DNA of 64,000 nt from Sequoia sempervirens (lineage: Eukaryota; Streptophyta; Pinopsida; Cupressales; Cupressaceae): the NCBI GenBank assembly GCA_007258455.2, contig VDFB02018507.1:248001-312000 (forward strand). Direction: 5' to 3'. Under the pieces are notes generated by a model that saw nothing but the letters and a program-made list of their open reading frames with translations, made no database searches and was not told the origin of the DNA. Below, piece by piece: positions 22,703 to 33,399 of this stretch; the stretch's first letter is position 1, and every line of letters starts with the position of its first letter. The position numbers and the translations under genes are program-made.

Positions 22703-24179
22703 TCAATGGTGCAATTAAATTAAAGTTTGTTTTTAGTTCCTCCAAAGGAACTATAGGCGAGCCTGTTTCTTAATTAGTGAATAATAACTTTGTTTTTAAC
22801 AAATGAGCATTGAACTTTTTTTCTTATTAGACAAATATTTGAGCATAAACTTTTTGATTGCAATTTTTTAAGGCATTTTTTTAGCTAATTTTTAAGAATT
22901 TTTTTTAACTCTTCAAAAGTTTTATATTTTTCATTCTATGTATTTTTACTTGCTGGAACTAAAAATTGATTAATATTTTTAATTTCAGCAAATCAAAATT
23001 GATTGTTTTCTTTTCAAACATTATATTTTAATTTTTCTAAAAAATTTAGGTGATGAGTATGGGAAGTGAGCATAATATTTTTGTTTGCGGCAATTTATCT
23101 ACGAGAAGTGCAATGATGATTGAAAAACCAAACTAAAATTCTTTTAAAAAGCTTTCAAAAAATTTTAAAATGCCACAACTCTCTTTTTTGAATGTTTAAT
23201 TAAATTAGATTTATTATTATTAAATAAATGATATTATATGATGACACTAATTTGAAAATCAAAAAGATTAAAATTCTTTGAAATAAATAATTATTTTATA
23301 ATAAATAAATAAATATATATATAGTTGTGAATTATTATTAATAAATAAATAAATATTCCTTATAATCCCACTTTAATTGCATGGGATTCTATTCTTAACT
23401 TGAAAAGGCGAATGTATTTGATAGTGGAAACATCTTATAAATTTAGAAAGTATCATTGGCATGCTAAATTGTAGATCTATATCTTCTCATTCCTTCATTG
23501 GGCCCCCCACATAATAATCGAAGATATGCAATTATTAATTGCTCGTTACTTTTATTAAATCAATTTGTTTTGAATAGGGTTGCGTTATAGTTGAACTGTT
23601 GTGATTTCTGTTACCAAGAAGGCTGGATTCTATAACTTCTGTAACTAATTTCTCTTAATGTTTTCGGCAAGAATAGCATTATCAAATATATATATATTTG
23701 ATTTCTGCAGCGGCTTGGGGGAGAAAGGTTTTGAGCGGAGCCTTTTCTTGTTTCGTCTGTGTGACTTACAACAGTTTTGCTCTTTGAAAGTATTGGAATA
23801 ATGACACGATAAATGGGGAAAAGAAGAATTCATAATTAGCGAGTAGAGATAGTAAACCTGGCAGTCCTTCTTGCGTCACAGGTTCAACAAAAGGGAAGGA
23901 AATGCTCAGCCAAGCTCTGTAAACCATTCTGAAGGACATTGCAATAGCTCTTCACTCTGTTTGCATTTTTAGATCTGGTTAGAAATTCCATGCTCATTTG
24001 TATTTATAAATTTTTGGTTAGTTCCTGCTGTTTGAATGCGTGAGTCTTTGTTGTGTAATTATGGGATGGTTACTCACCTTGTTGTGTGTCCAGGCTATGT
24101 GCATACTAAACAATTTTATTACCCAGTTCTATTTACAAAAACCCATGCAAATTTGTATTGCTTACCCAATTATTTCCTA
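22703..24179. other. A+T-rich intergenic or intronic DNA
   Basis: No coding region recognised. AAATA/TA simple sequence lies near 23290-23360 and a TA run near 23688-23700. A less A+T-rich part (23570-23960) has no domain I can name. Confidence 0.5.
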
Positions 24180-24395
24180 CATTTTGTTTTGCAGTTAGCA
24201 TTGGCTGATATCTATGAAGTTCTTTGATATAAAAGCATTTTATGTAAAAGCTTGATTAGAGTCTGAATATGGTGTGTCTTTCAGATCTCATCACAAATAT
24301 GTTCCAACATAAGTCGGGATATTTATTATGCATGCTATATGACTAAGTTTTCATGAAATTTCCGGAAGTTATACTCCGATCATTTTGTTTTGCAG
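24180..24395 (+). repeat. 201-bp-period duplicated segment, first unit
   Basis: CATTTTGTTTTGCAG occurs at 24180-24194 and again at 24381-24395. The sequence after the first (gatatctatgaagttcttt… to about 24385) is related to 28819-28998, across the copia insertion. A weaker third relative is at 29207-29260. Each unit start resembles a 3' splice site. The copia element has entered the second unit. Confidence 0.7.
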
Positions 24396-24889
24396 TGCAG
24401 CGGAAGCAAGAATAACAAGAAGCCAATCACAAATAGACAATAACACAAATTTACCCAAGAAACCCCAATGAGGGGAAAAACTTGCAAATGTTGGATCTTC
24501 TATTCAATCTAATAGCAAACTTTTCTTTCGAAAATACAATATGAGTTCGCTACAACAATCTTATTTTTCTTTCGAAAATACAATATGAGTTTGCTACAAC
24601 AATCTTATATTTATAGAGCCTAGCTCCTTTACTTAGCGTGCAAGGAAAGAATCTTTCTTTGCTTTCTTTGGCTTTAATTACACATAAAATCACTCTTGGA
24701 TTTATCTTATCCTCACAAACTCGAAAACATTCTATTAAAGAATAAAAATCCTATTGTTGCTAAAAATCCAACTTGAATTGTTTTAAAGCATATCTAACTC
24801 GAGTTGCTTTAAAGTGATTTAAAAGATATCCAACTCAAGTTGCTTTAAAACAAATCCACATCCCACCTTTCGAGCTACAAAAATCAACA
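24396..24889 (-). repeat. 3' LTR of the minus-strand copia element
   Basis: On the minus strand it runs from TGTTGATTTTTGTAGC at 24889 to …CTTCCGCTGCA at 24396. It includes an internal 44-bp tandem duplication at about 24522-24609 (tttctttcgaaaatacaata repeated). A purine-rich tract (…aagagggag) precedes it at about 24890-24900. Confidence 0.8.
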
Positions 24890-25257
24890 CTCCCTCTTAG
24901 CGAGGAAGGTGTTCTGCACCACACCCAACTTGTCCCTGAAGAATTCAAACTTTCTCTTCATCAAGGCCTTCGTCAGGATATCTGCTATTTGTTCGTCCGT
25001 AGGACTGTAATGGAGCTTCACTATCCCCTTCTCCACACAATCTCTGATGAAGTGGTACTTGATTTTAATGTGCTTTGACTTGTCATGAAACACTGGATTC
25101 TCAGAGAGTTTGATACAACTCTGATTATCACAGTAAATGACTGTAGGATCCAAACCTGATCAAAGAGCCCAACTAGGAGTTTTCGAAGCTAGATAGCCTC
25201 ACATGTAGCCATACTGGCTTCCATATACTCGGCCTTTGCAGAACTCAGCGCAACTGA
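24884..25257 (-). pseudogene. Copia RNase H, C-terminal part
   Basis: The frame 25153 to 24884 encodes DPTVIYCDNQSCIKLSENPV…HIKIKYHFIRDCVEKG…YSPTDEQIADILTKAL…, the classic end of copia RNase H. The upstream piece (VALSSAKAEYMEAS, about 25190-25257) is in another frame, so a frameshift lies near 25150-25160, and a TAG sits near 25194. The stop codon lies in the first bases of the LTR, as in many copia elements. Confidence 0.9.
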
Positions 25258-25971
25258 CTATTGTTTCTTGTTGTACCAAGAGACTGCTCTTGATCCCAAA
25301 CTAAAACTGCACCCTGAAGTGCTCTTTCGATCAGTTGTATTGCCTGCCCAATCTGCATTGGTAAACCCCTTGAGCTTCACTCCATCCTGCTGAACATACT
25401 TCAGCCCATAATCAACTATGCCTCGGAGATATCTCAAAACATGCTTCGCAACTATCCAGTGCACACGTTTAGGTTCCACCATAAACTGACTGAGTGAGTT
25501 CACTGCAAAACAAATGTTTGGTCTAGTGTTGACCAGATACATAAGAGAGCCTATCAACTGTCTGTATAAAGTCGGGTCCACTGCCTCTGATCTAGAAGCG
25601 TCAATCTTCTTCCAATTGGTCACAAGTGGCATTGACATAGGCTTACAATTCTCCATTCTGAATCGCTTCAAGATATCAATTAAATACTTCCCTTGTCCAA
25701 GGAAGATCTCTCCCTCTTTCTGCCACAACTCCAATCCCAGAAAGTAGTGCATCAACCCCAAGTCCTTCATCTCAAACTCTCCTACAAGATCCCGCTTGCA
25801 GTGTGTTATGAGCTCCTCTGACCCTGTGAGAAATAGGTCATCAACATATAACAACAATATGAGAAGTTTTCCCTTCACCTGAACATAGTACAGGTTTGGA
25901 TCCGCCTCACTCTTGATAAAGCCCACACTCTGCAAGTAACTGTCGATACGTGAATACCACGCCCTAGGAGC
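25258..25971 (-). pseudogene. Copia RT C-terminal half and start of RNase H
   Basis: It carries the RT active site in LLILLLYVDDLFLTG (YVDD), then MKDLGLMHYFLGLEL, SLMYLVNTRPNICFAVNSLSQFM and the RNase H entry GFTNADWAGNTTDRKSTSG. It is bounded by TAG stops at 25972-25974 (after LYGLK, a conserved RT position) and 25258-25260 (after SWYNKKQ). Both stops lie at positions normally occupied by Gln or a polar residue in relatives. Confidence 0.92.
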
Positions 25972-26727
25972 CTACTTGAGTCCATACAGTGCTCTTTTCA
26001 ACCTACATACATGAGAATCCATCTCATGTGCTTCAAATCCTTTTGGCTGCTCTATGTAAATCTCTTCCTCAATCACTCTATTGAGGAAGGTCGTCTTTAC
26101 ATCCATCTGGTGAATCCTCCAACCCATTTGTGCTACTACAGAAATGATAGCTCTTATGGATGAGTACCTGGCTACTAGAGAAAAAGTCTCATCATAGTCG
26201 ACTCCTTCCTTCTGAGAAAACCCCTTAGCCACAAACCGGGCTTTGAACTTCTCCACACTACCATTTGCAGCATGCTTAATCTTATACAACCATCTCGAGC
26301 CCACCACAGAATTATCTTCTGGTCTTGCTACTACCTCCCACACACTATTCTTCATGATGGAAGAATACTCTTCCACCATGGCATCTCTCCACAGTTGGTG
26401 CTTGGATGCCTCCTGAAAGTTGGAAGGTTCTACTTCAATTAATTCACTCATAAGTGCCTTATACTTAGAATAACGTTTAGGAGCCCTTCTCTGTCTGACT
26501 GAATCTTGAGGATCACCTACATATTCTTGAGCCTCTCTCAATGTCTGCTCAGCTACCATGTTTCTCCTCTTTTCTGTAATAGGAATATGAGGTTGAGGAA
26601 TTATTGATTCCTCCTTCTGATCACCCTGCTCGCTCTGCTCTCCAGCTTGCGTGATTGAAGTTTGAGGAAATTGTGCTTCTTCAACTGTGGGTGATTGCTC
26701 CCCCTCATTCATCAAGTTGCTAGATTT
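25972..26727 (-). pseudogene. Copia RT N-terminal half
   Basis: A variable linker after integrase is followed by RT: W RDAMVEEYSSIMKNSVWEVV, VGSRWLYKIKHAANGSVEKF, KARFVAKGFSQKEGVDYDET, and IHQMDVKTTFLN with the first catalytic Asp, ending RALYGLK at the TAG. A TAG at 26728-26730 separates it from integrase in the same frame. Confidence 0.92.
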
Positions 26728-27372
26728 CTAAAGAGCCCTCTCTTCCTCGAACTTTACATCTTTGCGAACAACTATTTTCCTGAGAGCAGGAATGTAAACT
26801 CGATAAGCCTTAGAATTTTCACTGTACCCAACAAGGATACCCTTCTTTGCAGTAGGTTCCAACTCGGTTCTCTTCTCAACAGGAATGTGACAATACACAA
26901 GGCATCCAAAGATGCGAATGTGCCCCAAGTCTGGTTTCTTACTAGAGAATGCCTCTTCTGGAGTCAACTTGCCCAACACTTTGTGAGGGCTCCTATTCTG
27001 CAAATACACAGCTGTGTTGCAAGCTTCTACCCATAAGAACCAAGGCAGATCATGATCATGAAGCATGGCCTTGGCTGCTCCAACTATAGTCCTGTTCTTT
27101 CGTTCAGCAACCCCATTTTGTTGAGGGTTGTACATAACTGTCAACTCTTTCTTGATACCTTCCTGAGCAGAGAAATCTTTGAAAGCATTCAAGGTATACT
27201 CGCCTCCATTATCAGACCTTAGTATCTTGATCTTCTTCCCAGTTTGGTTCTCCACGAGAGCCTTAAAATCTTTGAACCTACGGAAGACCTCATCTTTATT
27301 CTTCATGAAATATATCCATGTCTTCCTGGAGAAATCATCAATTGATGAATTTAACATAATACTCATATCCAT
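26728..27372 (-). pseudogene. Copia integrase core and C-terminal region
   Basis: DDFSRKTWIYFMKNKDEVF, SDNGGEY (second catalytic Asp) and QNGVAERKNRTI (catalytic Glu) are visible, then the WFLWVEACNTAVYLQNRSP region and the GKLTPEEAFSSKKPDLGHIR…FGC block. It is in a different frame from the upstream integrase piece; the frameshift lies between YYVKFI and DDFSRK near 27340-27355, inside the catalytic core. Confidence 0.92.
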
Positions 27373-28147
27373 TCAAGGATGTTGTTGACATAGGTCCACA
27401 CACATTTGAGTGTACGAGATCCAAAATCCCTTTAGATCTAGTGTCACTATTTGGAAAATTGGTCTTGACATATTTCCCAAGTGCACAGCCTTTGCACACC
27501 TCATACTTTTCTGTTTTTATCTCAAGCAGCCCTGTCACTATTTCCTTAAAAATATTAAGTGCTCCATGGTGAAGGTGAGCCATCCTCCTGTGCCATAATT
27601 CTCCTATCACTTTACAGCTACTAACCAACGCATGTGTTGGCTCAAACTGTAACCGAAACAGGCTACCATGCCTGACTCCAATCACTTTTGAAACCTTGGA
27701 ATCTTTGGGACGAATATAAACTTTTCCCCTCTCAAAGGTCACAATGTAACCCTTGTCTTCCAAAGCAGAAACTGAGATTAAATTCTTTGTCATGCCAGAG
27801 ACATACAACACATCCTCCACCAACAAAGGTTTTCCAGACTCCCTCTGAAACTTGATGGTGCCAATACCAGTTGCATGGTACTTGGCATTGTTTCTGAGCT
27901 CAATATAGAAGTCCAACTTCTTCTCCTCCAACTTGGTGAAACATTCTCTGACTCCCATCATGTGGCAAGAAGCCCCACTATCAATACACCATACCCTGTT
28001 GGCAATTGAACTTGAGAGACAAGCGATGAGTGAAAACTCATTCTCAAATTGTGATGCAAACTCGTCCACCTTAGCTGTAGCAGCAAATTGCTTCTTCTGC
28101 TTGTCCTTATTTTTCTTATTCAGGCATTGACTGACATAGTGACCCAT
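27338..28147 (-). pseudogene. Copia protease and integrase zinc-binding region
   Basis: After a Lys-rich tail of gag it shows the aspartic protease active site WCIDSGASCHM and the flanking DVLYVSGMTKNLISVSAL. The integrase HHCC module follows (LWHRRMAHLHHGALNIF…CKGCALGK) and the core start (DLVHSNVCGPM), where a Ser or Asn context replaces the usual D-L-V-H-[ST]-D. It is interrupted from gag by the TAG at 28148-28150. Confidence 0.9.
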
Positions 28148-28703
28148 CTAATGGCAGTAAAAATATTTAATCTTGCTTAGATCTTTCTTCTTCCCACTCT
28201 TGGAAGAAGAACCTTCTGATTGCTCTTTATTGGACTTCTTCTTACCCTTGCTTGCAAGAGCAATATTTTCTTCATCTTGACCCTTCTTCGTCTGATCTCC
28301 CCGATGAGCACCTTCACGGATCTCCTCCTGAACAAAATCATCCCAAAGTCTTGCCCAATCAGGTAGCCAATCTCTACCGACAACACACTTGACAAACACT
28401 TCCCAGTGCTTCGAAAAACCATTCAAGGCTATATGCACCAACTCATCTTCATCAATCGTCTCTCCAACAACAACAAGCTCATCCCTGACCTGTGTCAATT
28501 TGGACAAGAGGTCACACTCTCGCCTTTAGACATCTTGGTATTATGCAATTTTTCCTTGAGCATCATCTTACGACTCTGATAGTCGCTCTGATAAAGTTTT
28601 GTGAGCGTATCCCACATCTCCTTGCCGGTGTCTTTCCCCGATAAATGAGGAATTAAATGATCTCTTACTCCATCTAGGATAATCCTCTAAGCCTTGGCCT
28701 CCC
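28148..28703 (-). pseudogene. Copia gag, N-terminally truncated
   Basis: UBN2-type gag reading from about 28703 (ILDGVRDHLIPHLSGKDTGKE, then LYQSDYQSRKMMLKEKLHN) to a frame change near 28505. It continues as LTQVRDELVVVGETIDEDEL and a Lys/Ser-rich region. The zinc knuckle at the end is damaged: the first Cys is Tyr (KYFYCH…MGHYVSQC) and a TAG interrupts it. The gag start is missing where the LTR remnant abuts. Confidence 0.85.
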
Positions 28704-28818
28704 GAATTGTTTTAAAGCATATCTAACTCGAGTTGCTTTAAAGTGATTTGAAGCATATCCAACTCAAGTTGCTTTAAAACAAATCCACATCCCACCTTTC
28801 GAGCTACAAAAATCAACA
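28704..28818 (-). repeat. Truncated 5' LTR of the minus-strand copia element
   Basis: Matches 24775-24889. Only the first 115 bp of the LTR remain and they join directly to gag. The rest of the LTR, primer-binding site and leader are deleted. Confidence 0.88.
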
Positions 28819-28998
28819 GATATGTATGACGTTCTTTAATTTCAAAGCATCCAGTGTAAAATCTTGCTCAGATTTTGAATGTGTGGTCTCTCAGACATCA
28901 TCACAAATATCTTCTCACATATATCAGGGTGCATATTCTGTGTTATTTGACTAAGTCTTCCTGAAATTTCGAAAAAAATATTCTCTATTCACCAATTT
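28819..28998 (+). repeat. Second unit of the duplicated segment split by the copia element
   Basis: gatatgtatgacgttcttt…tcatcacaaatat…ttgactaagtcttcctgaaa aligns with 24207-24385 at moderate identity. A shorter relative lies at 29207-29260. Confidence 0.65.
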
Positions 28999-29489
28999 TT
29001 TTAAAAAATACATATACCAATTTTTCATATAAAATATACATAAGTTTAATAGAGTTACCAAAATATTCAACCATTAACAGTCAATTTTTTGTTTTTCTTC
29101 AAAATTAGCCTATAATACATGCATTTATTTATCAAATTGGAGCTATTTGTCTGCTATTAAGGATTAATTCCTAATTATTTTAAACCGACGTATATCAAAT
29201 TAAAGTTTTAATATGGTGTATCTCATAGACATCATTACAAATATGTTTCTTTCTCTATAAGATATTGGTCACATTGACTTCATTCTAATAAGCAATAATG
29301 TTTGGATTTACTTTAAAGTTTACTCGCCTGTTCCCTGTTACATATATATTATATTCTAATCATTTATAATTTCGAGTAGGTGTTAAATATTTATCATTAT
29401 ACTCCATGTTCATTTCAGTTGTGAGCGGTTATCTTACTGAATAAAGATTGTGAATTTGAAACTGCAACTTTTATTTTTTGTTTGGATAG

Positions 29490-29587
29490 ATGGACAGCAA
29501 CAGAGATGGACTTGTAGATTTTGATGAATTTGTAGCTTCTACATTGCATGTGCATCAACTGGAGGAGCATGATTCTGAAAAGTGGCA
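29490..29587 (+). CDS. Exon of a calcium-dependent protein kinase (EF-hand)
   Basis: An exon too short for a long open frame. It reads MDSNRDGLVDFDEFVAS, then TLHVHQLEEHDSEKWQ. The first part is a complete 12-residue EF-hand loop (D-S-N-R-D-G-L-V-D-F-D-E). The second part matches the linker between EF-hands 3 and 4 of the CPK16/18/28 group of plant CDPKs. The splice sites fit: …tttggatag before 29490 and GT at 29588 (ca|gtttat). The protein would be a Ca2+-activated Ser/Thr kinase. I found no neighbouring exons in the window, so this is either one exon of a gene with very long, transposon-filled introns or an orphan fragment. Confidence 0.8.
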
Positions 29588-30492
29588 GTTTATATTTTAG
29601 TTATTCAAATATGTGTATGTATGCAAATATGAACTGTTTACAGCATTAAAATATAATAAATTTATTATGTACATGTTTGTTAAATAGAATATACCTAATT
29701 ATAGATTTAATAGTGACAAATCTTTCAGATGCTGACACTTCAATATTGTGTTTTGTAAAATATAACATTGGATTGCAAATACAAATATCTCTCTGGATAA
29801 ATAACTCTTTTGTATGGGTGTAAAGGATAAAAGGGTTTCATCATTTTGTTACCATATCAATGAGAGTATTTAGTATTAAATGCAAGTAGACTATTTCTTA
29901 CTTCTTAATTGATGAATCATTCTCAGCAATTCTAATTATTTGATTGTGATTTATTAACCAAATTTTTGGTAGGGCATTACATTGATTTTCTTAGTTACTG
30001 GTTTAGTAATGAAGATAGCTAACTATTAAAATATTTCTTGATTGGTGTAGTAAGGTAAGATTTTCCTCCATTCTTAAAATTTTATTTGTCATTAAGTAAA
30101 AGTTAGATTAATCGTGAGTAGGTTTTTCTTCTCCATTCACCTTTAAATACTTCATTATTTTCATATTAACTTAAAACAAATTAAGTCTAAGAAATTTGTC
30201 TTTTATTGATTATTTATCACTGATAAGACATTTAATGCATTTTATTAAATTATGTTGGAGAGGGTGTTACAAAAAATCTATATGAAATAAAAATAACCAA
30301 AACAAAATAAATAAATAAATATGAAATATAACTACTTTTCAAATTAATAAGACTATATATTTTACATCAAAGTAAAGGGGTTGTGGATTGGACTAGATGT
30401 GCTTTGTTATAGTTTTGCAACTTTGATAGATTGCTATAAAATGTTGTTATATGTTAGCATAGTCAGATATCCAATGAACTAACTTAGTTGCA
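29588..30492. other. A+T-rich intron-like DNA
   Basis: No coding region recognised between the kinase exon and the next LTR element. Confidence 0.5.
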
Positions 30493-30900
30493 CGTTGGTG
30501 TAAATAAAGTCTTGTACCTAGTCAATTCATTACTAGGGGACTTATTTACACATGTTAAGTTTACTTAGGTCCTAGGAAGAAATCTTTCTAGAAGGTGTTA
30601 GTTGTCATTAGTTGTTATCTTATCCTTTGAAAACTACATGTGAACCTAGATAAGTGTGATTAGTTGTCTCATGTCATATGATTAAGACAATTGTCATAAT
30701 CCTATGACATCTTGCATCTCACCTTGGCTATATAACCAAGGGGTCTCTCTCATTGTAATCATCTCATATCATTGACATTGAATACAGTTTATTCTTGTCA
30801 TATTCATCTCTCTCTCTCTTGTGCTTTCTATTTGGTCTCAAGATATTGGCATCCATAGCCAATTCTAACATGGTATCAGAGTTATATCTTAGCTCTAACA
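30493..30900 (+). repeat. 5' LTR of the gag-only copia element
   Basis: 408 bp beginning (T/C)GTTGGTGTAAATAAA and ending CTCTAACA. TATA box in ggctatataaccaagg at about 30726-30741, with a CT-rich tract at about 30807-30820. Confidence 0.9.
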
Positions 30901-30912
30901 TGGTATCAGAGC
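30901..30912 (+). promoter_or_regulatory. Primer-binding site, tRNA-iMet type
   Basis: TGGTATCAGAGC directly follows the 5' LTR. A second, partial copy (30871-30881) lies just inside the LTR end and is also present in the 3' LTR (35174-35184). Confidence 0.9.
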
Positions 30913-31491
30913 GAGTTGGGTGCCATTGGAGAGTCTTTTTCTAAAGAGAGATTCCAGATTTGGGGGTGTTCCTTTTTTGGATCTTTATTACAGGTTCATA
31001 TCGGAGCTTGTTGGTGCAAATCTAAGCTTACCATTTCGTCTGGAAGGTTCGAGAAAGTTGATTTTTCCTTTTGTTTCATCCAAATCGGACATACGAGGCC
31101 AAATCTATGAGGGTTTGAAGCTGAAGTGTGGTTGCCAAATCCAGAAGGTTGCTACAATTTTGGAGCATTTTGAGTCAAATCTGACCCTGCCATCACGTCT
31201 AAAAGAGCCAAAAACCTTAAGATTGATTGCCAAATTGTCTAAATCGGAGCAATTGTTCGGTGAGGCAAAAAAAATTTGCCCAGAGAGTTGTATGGCCCCA
31301 AGTTGTTATTATTATGTCAGGTACAATTTTATAAAAAATATATATATATTTTTTAAAACTTCGCAGTGTTTTTTGTAAAGTTTTTCAAAAAAAATCATTT
31401 GGAAAATTTTATATTCAAAAATTAAAAAAAAAGCCACAATTTTTTTTAGTTTGCGGTTGTAGACGTACTAGGTACTCGACAATACCGCAGA

Positions 31492-31503
31492 GGCCACGTG
31501 GCC
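31492..31503. promoter_or_regulatory. G-box palindrome in the retroelement leader
   Basis: GGCCACGTGGCC, a 12-bp perfect palindrome with a CACGTG core, the binding site of plant bZIP/bHLH factors. Function here is unproven. Confidence 0.3.
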
Positions 31504-31841
31504 TACTAGCCGTGGCCCCCCTGGGCCCACCTCCCTGGCCAGACTTCATCACTAGCACTACATTATCAGTCAATCAGTTGTCAGTTTTTTAAAAGAACAG
31601 GCACATAATATAAAATTTCGGTGGCATTTTTTAAATTTGACAATAGCACAAATTCTAGCAATTTGAGAAGATTCTGCTGAATATTCCGTCACCAGTCATA
31701 ATATTGTGGGCAATGGAGGTTTATTGGTGCGATAATTAAATGCTCGTCAAAATTAAGCTCAGGAAAATAGAATATTCCAAGTGGCAGAGTATATTCCTTG
31801 GCGACGATCTGCAAGCCGTCAAATTTATGCTCTTACTCGAG

Positions 31842-31849
31842 TGACGTCA
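31842..31849. promoter_or_regulatory. TGACGTCA palindrome in the retroelement leader
   Basis: Perfect C-box/CRE-type bZIP site 350 bp downstream of the G-box. Function is inference. Confidence 0.3.
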
Positions 31850-32424
31850 TCGCCACATCATCAATTTTAAAAAAATTCCCCCCCCCCTCTTCTGTTTGCA
31901 TTTTTGTTTTGGAAGGCAAACTTTGAAGGTTGATAAGTTGCTCATTTTAACTCCTTTTTTCAAGCAATGTTTTTTTTATTTAGGCTAATTTTTCGTGATC
32001 TTCGCAGTGGTGCAATCAGTTTTTGGTTTTGATTTTTGGTTTTTCTAGAAATTGCAGATTCTCACAGGTGTTGTTGCTTTGTCCTTATTTTGGGAACTTT
32101 GGGAGCTCATATCTTGCTCCTACGGTAACATTTTTGGGTGCAGTTTTTTTTTGAAGTGTATTATTTTTCGTGTACTTTTCAGTGGTATGATAAGATTGAT
32201 CTCATTTTGTACCAAAAATTATACTTGATTATGTGGCCTATTTTGGCATTTGCATGTACCAAGATCAAAGACCACTTTGCTATTTTTGGCAAGTGGCAAT
32301 TGTAAATGCACTAAATATAAAGTGACAAATCAGATATTGCCTGGGGGGTTTCTTGATTAAGTAATTTAGGGGGGTAATCTTGCATTGGTTGCTTGCATTT
32401 TTTTGATTGGTTTGTGTTCTTGCA

Positions 32425-33399
32425 ATGGGGAAATCTCAAATTGAACTCTTCACTCCACATAATTATGCTACATGGAGAAAATCAGTATGGAACTATCTCA
32501 TGATGAAAGGTCTAATAGGTCATCTAAAGGACACCATTCAAAAACCTACTGATGCTAAAGAATTGGCAAGGTGGGAGATTGATCGTGAGAAAACAATTGG
32601 ATGCATATGTTCATTAGTCTCATTTGATTTGCAATTTCATATTGAATCATGCAATACACCTAAAGAGGCATGGGAGACTTTTGAAAAATTGTATGGTAAA
32701 ACATATAAGATTAGGGGTTATCATATTGATAATGATTTGATGAATCTTGATCCTAAAAGTTTTGACCACATCCAAGACTACATCTCCAAAATCAAGAAAC
32801 TAAGAACACAGTTGAAAGAATGCAGTATTGAAAAAGAGGATTTACAGTTGATTCTAAATGTGTTATCCAAGCTTGGTCCTGAGTATTCAGTGTTTGTTTC
32901 TGGATTTCACACCCATCAACTTTCTATGGGAGCATCATATGTTGATCCTAAGTTTGATGACTTTGCAAATCTCCTAATTCAAGAGGAAGCTAAGTTAATG
33001 AACATGGGTCTAATCAAGTCTTCCAAGTCACAAGCATTGGTGACAAGTGAGTCCAAGGTACATAAAGAATCAAGAAATATTGATAAGAAGCAAAAGAAGA
33101 AAAAGAGCAAGCCACAGAAAGAATCAGAATCCTCAAAAGGAGAATCATCTAAGAAGGAGAGGCCTTTTTGTGCATATTGCAAGAAGGATGGACATAAAGA
33201 ACACTTTTGTTATAAGAAGGACATTGATGAGTTGAAAAATCTTCTCAAAAGGAATCACATTGATTTTCCTTCTAGAATGTCTGAATCTTCTTCTCCTTCT
33301 ACTTCAAAACAGTCTAAAAATGACAAAGGTAAAGCTTCATCATCAGAATATAAAGGTCAAGCTCTTTGTGCTCTTTCAGGTCTAGGATCAAGGAGATGA
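32425..33399 (+). pseudogene. Copia gag polyprotein (UBN2 gag plus zinc knuckle)
   Basis: Starts at the ATG at 32425 (MGKSQIELFTPHNYATWR). The UBN2-type gag core runs WNYLMMKGLIGHLKDTI, AWETFEKLYG, YHIDNDLMNLDPKSFDHIQ, LRTQLKECSIEKEDLQLILN. A Lys-rich region follows, then a CCHC knuckle (CAYCKKDGHKEHFC) near 33168-33209. It would form the nucleocapsid and package element RNA. A TGA at 33397-33399 cuts the frame a few codons before the protease active site; the frame then continues. Confidence 0.9.

Larger units (their letters stand above)
24396..28818 (-). mobile_element. Ty1/copia retrotransposon, minus strand, decayed
   Basis: On the minus strand the order is a 115-bp 5' LTR remnant (28704-28818), gag, protease, integrase, RT, RNase H, polypurine tract and a 3' LTR of about 494 bp (24396-24889). 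INT before RT makes it copia. Several stops and two frameshifts break the polyprotein. The 5' LTR body, primer-binding site and gag start are deleted, so the element cannot transcribe or replicate normally. No matching target duplication is seen (left flank tgcag, right flank gatat). Confidence 0.9.
30913..32424 (+). other. Long leader of the gag-only copia element
   Basis: About 1.5 kb before gag. The open frame at 30920-31378 has no known domain. It includes a GC-rich patch at 31470-31560 and bZIP-type motifs at 31492 and 31842. Confidence 0.6.

Noticed and set aside
17405..22707. Target-site duplication for the G-patch element
   Set aside because: Flanks ctaga and tcaat do not match; shifting the LTR ends by a few bases does not help.
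24195..24227. Possible decayed kinase exon after the acceptor-like site at 24194
   Set aside because: The short reading (LALADIYEVL) only loosely resembles a CDPK segment and ends at once in a stop.
30920..31378. 152-codon open frame in the copia leader
   Set aside because: No domain, located in a retroelement leader before gag; likely open by chance.
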